Positions 5,373-8,154 of a stretch of DNA of 8,154 bases are shown here, piece by piece. The stretch's first letter is position 1. Each line of letters begins with the position of its first letter. A program made the translations under genes and the position numbers. The DNA lies in the NCBI GenBank assembly GCA_003224995.1, contig QIAI01000006.1:1-8154 (forward strand). Reading direction: 5' to 3'. The stretch is from Acidobacteriota bacterium. GTDB taxonomy: Bacteria > Acidobacteriota > Terriglobia > Terriglobales > Acidobacteriaceae. The notes beneath the pieces are model-generated. The model made no database searches, was not told the DNA's origin, and saw only the letters and a program-made list of their open reading frames with translations.

Positions 5373-6836
5373 ATGCAAAAAATCGCGATCCTTTACGATG
5401 CGAGCCAGGCGGTGCTGTCGACCTTTGATCTGGATGAGGTCCTGCGCCAGATCCTCGTCATCGCGCGCGACTATTTCCATTTGCAGAATGTCGCGATCCT
5501 CTTACTGGATAAGGACAAAAAGGAGCTCGCTCCGCGCTGCCAGATCGGCTGGGATGCGGGTCATGAGTGCACCCGCCTGCCTTTGGACCAGGGGATCACC
5601 GGAGCAGCCGCACGCCAGAAGCGCCCCATCTATGCGCCCGATGTTTCTCGAGACCCTCAATACGTCTCTTCTGCCCAGAGCACCCGTTCCGAGCTCGCCA
5701 TCCCGCTGATGGTGCGCGACGAAGTCGTGGGAGTTCTGGACTGCCAGAGCGCGAACATCGATCATTTCGATAACGAAAAAATTGACCTGCTCACCCTGTT
5801 TTCTACCCAGGCTTCGATGGCTCTGCAGAATGCCCGCTTGTATTCACTCGAACGGCAGCGCGCCCGGCACATGGAAGTGATCAACGCGATCGCGCGTGAA
5901 ACGACCGCTGTGCTGGATCAGGAGCAGACCTTCCAGGTCGGACACGTTTCCGTTCTTCTGCGCGACGATGATGGATTGCTGCTGCGCGCCAGCCAGGGAA
6001 GGTTCACAGCTTCCACATCGTCCGGGGGGCGAATACCAGTTACCAGCGGCTTGTGGGGACGAGCCTTGGCCTTGGGCAAAACCCTGATCGAAAACGATGT
6101 TCGCGCCTGCGCCGAGTATGTTGGCTTCTATCAGGACACTCAGTCCCGCATGTGCATTCCGCTGGTATCGTTTGGCCAAAGCCTGGGCGTGCTCATGCTC
6201 GAGAGCGAGCGGGCAGCGAGTTTTCAGGAAGGGGACGTGGAATCCATGGAAGCCGTGGCCGACATCTGCGCCACCGCCATCCAGAACGCTCACTACGTCG
6301 AGCGAGTGAAGCAGCTAGCTTATCTCGATGGCCTGACCGGGATTTTTAATCGTCGCTATTTCGAGATGCGGGTCGTCGAGGAAATCGATCGTGCCCGGCG
6401 ATTCAACAGTGGCATGGCCGTCCTGATGATCGACATCGACCAGTTCAAGCGGCTGAATGATGATTTTGGTCACCTGCTGGGCGATGAAGTCCTGCGCCAG
6501 GTGTCCTCTATGTTTCACGGTCAGGTACGGAAGATCGACGTGGTGTGCCGCTATGGCGGAGAAGAGTTCGCCATCCTTCTGTCGCAGACCAACCCGCAGC
6601 ACGCACTGGGGGTCGCCGAGAAGCTACGCCGCCTGGTGGAAACCTGGCAGTTCCCCGGAGTACCGCAAAGCGTCACGATCAGCGCCGGTGTGGCCACGTT
6701 TCCGGACCACGGAACCGGTCGCGACGAACTGGTGAAATCTGCCGACGCCGGTCTTTATGCGGCCAAGCAAGGTGGACGAAACCGCGTCTTGCTGGGGCCA
6801 ACCTTCTTCAAAGCCGCCGCCCAGGGGCAAGACTAA
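5373..6836 (+). CDS. GAF-GAF-GGDEF diguanylate cyclase
   Basis: The enzyme makes cyclic di-GMP from two GTP. Its 487 residues have no membrane segment or signal peptide, so it is a cytoplasmic sensor-enzyme. GAF1 spans about 8-155 (FDLDEVLRQILVIARDYF helix, core LAIPLMVRDEVVGVLDCQS). GAF2 spans about 167-306 (core CIPLVSFGQSLGVLMLES). A short linker leads to GGDEF (315-472), opening with LAYLDGLTGIFNRRYF. The active site is intact: IDIDQFKRLND with metal-binding Asp (354/356) and the signature GGEEF at 395-399. RKID (386-389) lies exactly five residues before GGEEF, the position of the RxxD inhibitory site, so product inhibition is expected. GAF2 appears about 14 residues short between its first helix and first strand (near 182-186) when compared with GAF1. 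Ligands of the GAF domains cannot be read from sequence. The start at 5373 fits the first GAF helix. The gene converges on the PDZ-protein gene. Confidence 0.93.
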   Translation: MQKIAILYDASQAVLSTFDLDEVLRQILVIARDYFHLQNVAILLLDKDKKELAPRCQIGWDAGHECTRLPLDQGITGAAARQKRPIYAPDVSRDPQYVSSAQSTRSELAIPLMVRDEVVGVLDCQSANIDHFDNEKIDLLTLFSTQASMALQNARLYSLERQRARHMEVINAIARETTAVLDQEQTFQVGHVSVLLRDDDGLLLRASQGRFTASTSSGGRIPVTSGLWGRALALGKTLIENDVRACAEYVGFYQDTQSRMCIPLVSFGQSLGVLMLESERAASFQEGDVESMEAVADICATAIQNAHYVERVKQLAYLDGLTGIFNRRYFEMRVVEEIDRARRFNSGMAVLMIDIDQFKRLNDDFGHLLGDEVLRQVSSMFHGQVRKIDVVCRYGGEEFAILLSQTNPQHALGVAEKLRRLVETWQFPGVPQSVTISAGVATFPDHGTGRDELVKSADAGLYAAKQGGRNRVLLGPTFFKAAAQGQD

Positions 6837-6853
6837 ATTTTCAATCGGACCGC

Positions 6854-6877
6854 GCGCCGATGTCATAAGGCGCATTT
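6854..6877. terminator. Weak stem-loop between convergent cyclase and PDZ genes
   Basis: GCGCC (6854-6858) pairs with GGCGC (6869-6873) across a ten-base loop, followed by ATTT on the plus strand, 17 bases after the cyclase stop. The stem is short and the T-run is only three bases. The 52-base convergent gap holds nothing else recognisable. Confidence 0.25.
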
Positions 6878-6888
6878 CCTCACTGCAG

Positions 6889-8148
6889 CTAAATGTCCAT
6901 CCAATCTCCGCGCATTTCATGCCTAAGCCGTTCCAGCTGTTTGCGCTGCTCGTGCATAAGTTCCCGCTGTTGCTTCTGGAGATCTTTCTGCAACTTCTGG
7001 GTTTGCTGACGAAGTGCCCTCTGTGCGCTGCACAACTCGCTCTGTGCGCGTTCCGTCGCGGCTCGCGCTTCGCGTACCGCCTTCTCGATCTCCGGCCTCT
7101 GTCGTTCTACTTCTTCCAGAACCTGCCGTCGCGCCTTTTCCATCTCCGGCCTGGCCTGTTCGATCGCGCGTTGCGCCCCGCGCAGCGCAAACTGCATCTG
7201 TGGCTGCAAGCGCGCCATCTGGTCGCGAACCTCGCCCAGTTTCACTTGCGCTTCTGCATCGATGTCCGGCAAGTCGAACGTCTCTTCGAAAAGATCCCCG
7301 GAATCCTTACGCTCCGGCAAGGGCAGAGTAAGTTTCTGCTCATGCTTATCGCGGATGATGCCTACGTTCACGCTGCCGCCGGTATTGGAGCGGATCGCAT
7401 GGCTGAAATCGCTGGTGTCGCGGACTGGCTGAGTATTAACGCGAACAATGACATCTCCGGCCCGGAAGCCCGACTTTTCCGCTCGGCTCCCCTTCTCCAC
7501 CGAGCGCACCAGCACGCCTTGCCCGCTCTTTACCCCGAAAAAATCGCCCAGTTGCGGCGTAATGTTCTCCACCATGAGTCCACTGCGCAGAGAAGAGTGC
7601 ACAACGACTACCGATACCGGCACATCAAAATCCGGAACGGCGGACATGTTGGGCATATCGAATTTGAAATCCTTGGGACCCGCGCTCCAGGCGGCGGATT
7701 TGTGCCGCGCCGCCAATTGCACCTTGATGGTGACCGGCTGTCCCTCACGGCTGACGCCCAATGTGACCAGGCGCCCGGCGGGCGTCTCGCGGATCATCCG
7801 TCGCAGCTGCGCCCCGCTCTCCACATTGGTGCCGTTCATGGTCAGGATGACATCGTGTTCCTTCAGTCCGGCTTTGCCCGCCGGAGCGTCCTGGTCCACC
7901 ATCGTGACCTCAACCCCGCGCTCGTCCTTGAGCTTCAACGCCGAGACCCGCTCGGGGGTGATGTCGCTGATATCCACTCCCATGTAGGCGCCGGTGTTTT
8001 CCTCATCCCCGGCAAAGCCGGTATCCGAGGACATCACGCTCATGGAATAAGTTCCTCCCATGCGATCGAGCACCGGGCATTGTTCGGAGTATGCCGGCAA
8101 ATTGAACAAGGGAACCGCGAGCAGGAAGAGCAGCATCGATGTGCGCAT
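6889..8148 (-). CDS. Exported protein with two PDZ domains and a C-terminal helical repeat rod
   Basis: The 419-residue product begins with a signal peptide (MRTS, then hydrophobic 5-18, likely cleavage after AYS at 21); no lipobox precedes C24, so it should be periplasmic or secreted. PDZ1 spans about 54-147 (carboxylate loop YMGV, core GKAGLKEHDVILTMNG). PDZ2 spans about 190-276 (core AEKSGFRAGDVIVRVN). There is no trypsin-like or other protease domain and no His-Asp-Ser triad, so it is not an HtrA/DegP protease. PDZ pairs commonly bind protein C-termini, so a scaffold or adaptor role is plausible. An acidic linker (280-300) leads to a highly charged helical region (about 300-415) made of 18-residue repeats, probably a coiled coil or rod. 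The ATG at 8148 fits the signal peptide well, but only six bases precede it here, so a slightly longer N-terminus cannot be excluded. It converges on the cyclase gene. Confidence 0.85.
   Translation of the reverse strand: MRTSMLLFLLAVPLFNLPAYSEQCPVLDRMGGTYSMSVMSSDTGFAGDEENTGAYMGVDISDITPERVSALKLKDERGVEVTMVDQDAPAGKAGLKEHDVILTMNGTNVESGAQLRRMIRETPAGRLVTLGVSREGQPVTIKVQLAARHKSAAWSAGPKDFKFDMPNMSAVPDFDVPVSVVVVHSSLRSGLMVENITPQLGDFFGVKSGQGVLVRSVEKGSRAEKSGFRAGDVIVRVNTQPVRDTSDFSHAIRSNTGGSVNVGIIRDKHEQKLTLPLPERKDSGDLFEETFDLPDIDAEAQVKLGEVRDQMARLQPQMQFALRGAQRAIEQARPEMEKARRQVLEEVERQRPEIEKAVREARAATERAQSELCSAQRALRQQTQKLQKDLQKQQRELMHEQRKQLERLRHEMRGDWMDI
6892..7209 (-). repeat. Six tandem 18-residue (54-base) repeats in the PDZ protein
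   Basis: From residue 314 to the end the sequence falls into six 18-residue units starting at 314, 332, 350, 368, 386 and 404 (the last is incomplete). Position 10 is Arg in all six (R323, R341, R359, R377, R395, R413). Position 5 is Met, Ile or Leu in all six. Position 8 is Ala in the first four. Position 3 is Pro in the first three (P316, P334, P352). The best-kept units share RPExEKA. At DNA level ATCTCCGGCCT recurs exactly 54 bases apart (7088 and 7142). Eighteen residues equal five helical turns, or one heptad plus one hendecad, so a long straight helix or coiled coil is expected. Confidence 0.75.
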
Positions 8149-8154
8149 GAGAGG

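Noticed and set aside
7448..7987. Plus-strand 179-codon frame
   Set aside because: Antisense to the PDZ-domain coding region, Ser/Pro/Thr-rich and without motif.
6889..8148. HtrA/DegP-type periplasmic serine protease
   Set aside because: The two PDZ domains fit, but no trypsin-like domain or GNSGG motif is present and a signal peptide leads straight into the first PDZ domain.

Overview
The window carries seven protein-coding genes, one of them cut by the left edge, in a GC-rich, ordinary-looking bacterial chromosome segment. Protein style, codon use, the mix of single-gene units and a GGGGCTAAA-type intergenic hairpin all suggest an Acidobacteriota (Terriglobia-like) genome. That placement is inference from general resemblance, since there is no rRNA or other marker here. 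I see no RNA gene, insertion sequence, phage gene, CRISPR array or toxin-antitoxin pair.

Left part (1-1714). Lipoyl synthase (lipA, minus strand) runs off the left edge. Just upstream, on the same strand, is a 73-residue protein with a probable zinc site (CxxC plus HxCxxxH); the two probably share a transcript. Diverging from them is a stand-alone cyclic-nucleotide-binding-domain protein (plus strand) that lacks a DNA-binding domain and lacks the usual phosphate-binding arginine.

Middle (1715-5227). A four-helix DUF4239/bestrophin-like membrane protein (minus) converges on the cNMP-domain gene. Upstream of it on the same strand is recG, the branch-migrating helicase of replication-fork rescue and recombination, complete with all helicase motifs. 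A 71-residue two-helix membrane protein diverges from recG.

Right part (5228-8154). A short intergenic stretch holds a REP-like hairpin and a good -10 box. It is followed by a soluble GAF-GAF-GGDEF diguanylate cyclase with an intact active site and an intact c-di-GMP inhibitory site, but a shortened second GAF domain. Convergent with it is an exported protein with two PDZ domains and a C-terminal helical rod built from six 18-residue repeats.

The genes do not form one pathway: lipoate synthesis, DNA repair, c-di-GMP signalling and envelope functions lie side by side. I found no convincing new multi-gene system. The most distinctive items are the 18-residue repeat rod of the PDZ protein, the small zinc-site protein paired with lipA, and the trimmed GAF domain of the diguanylate cyclase.
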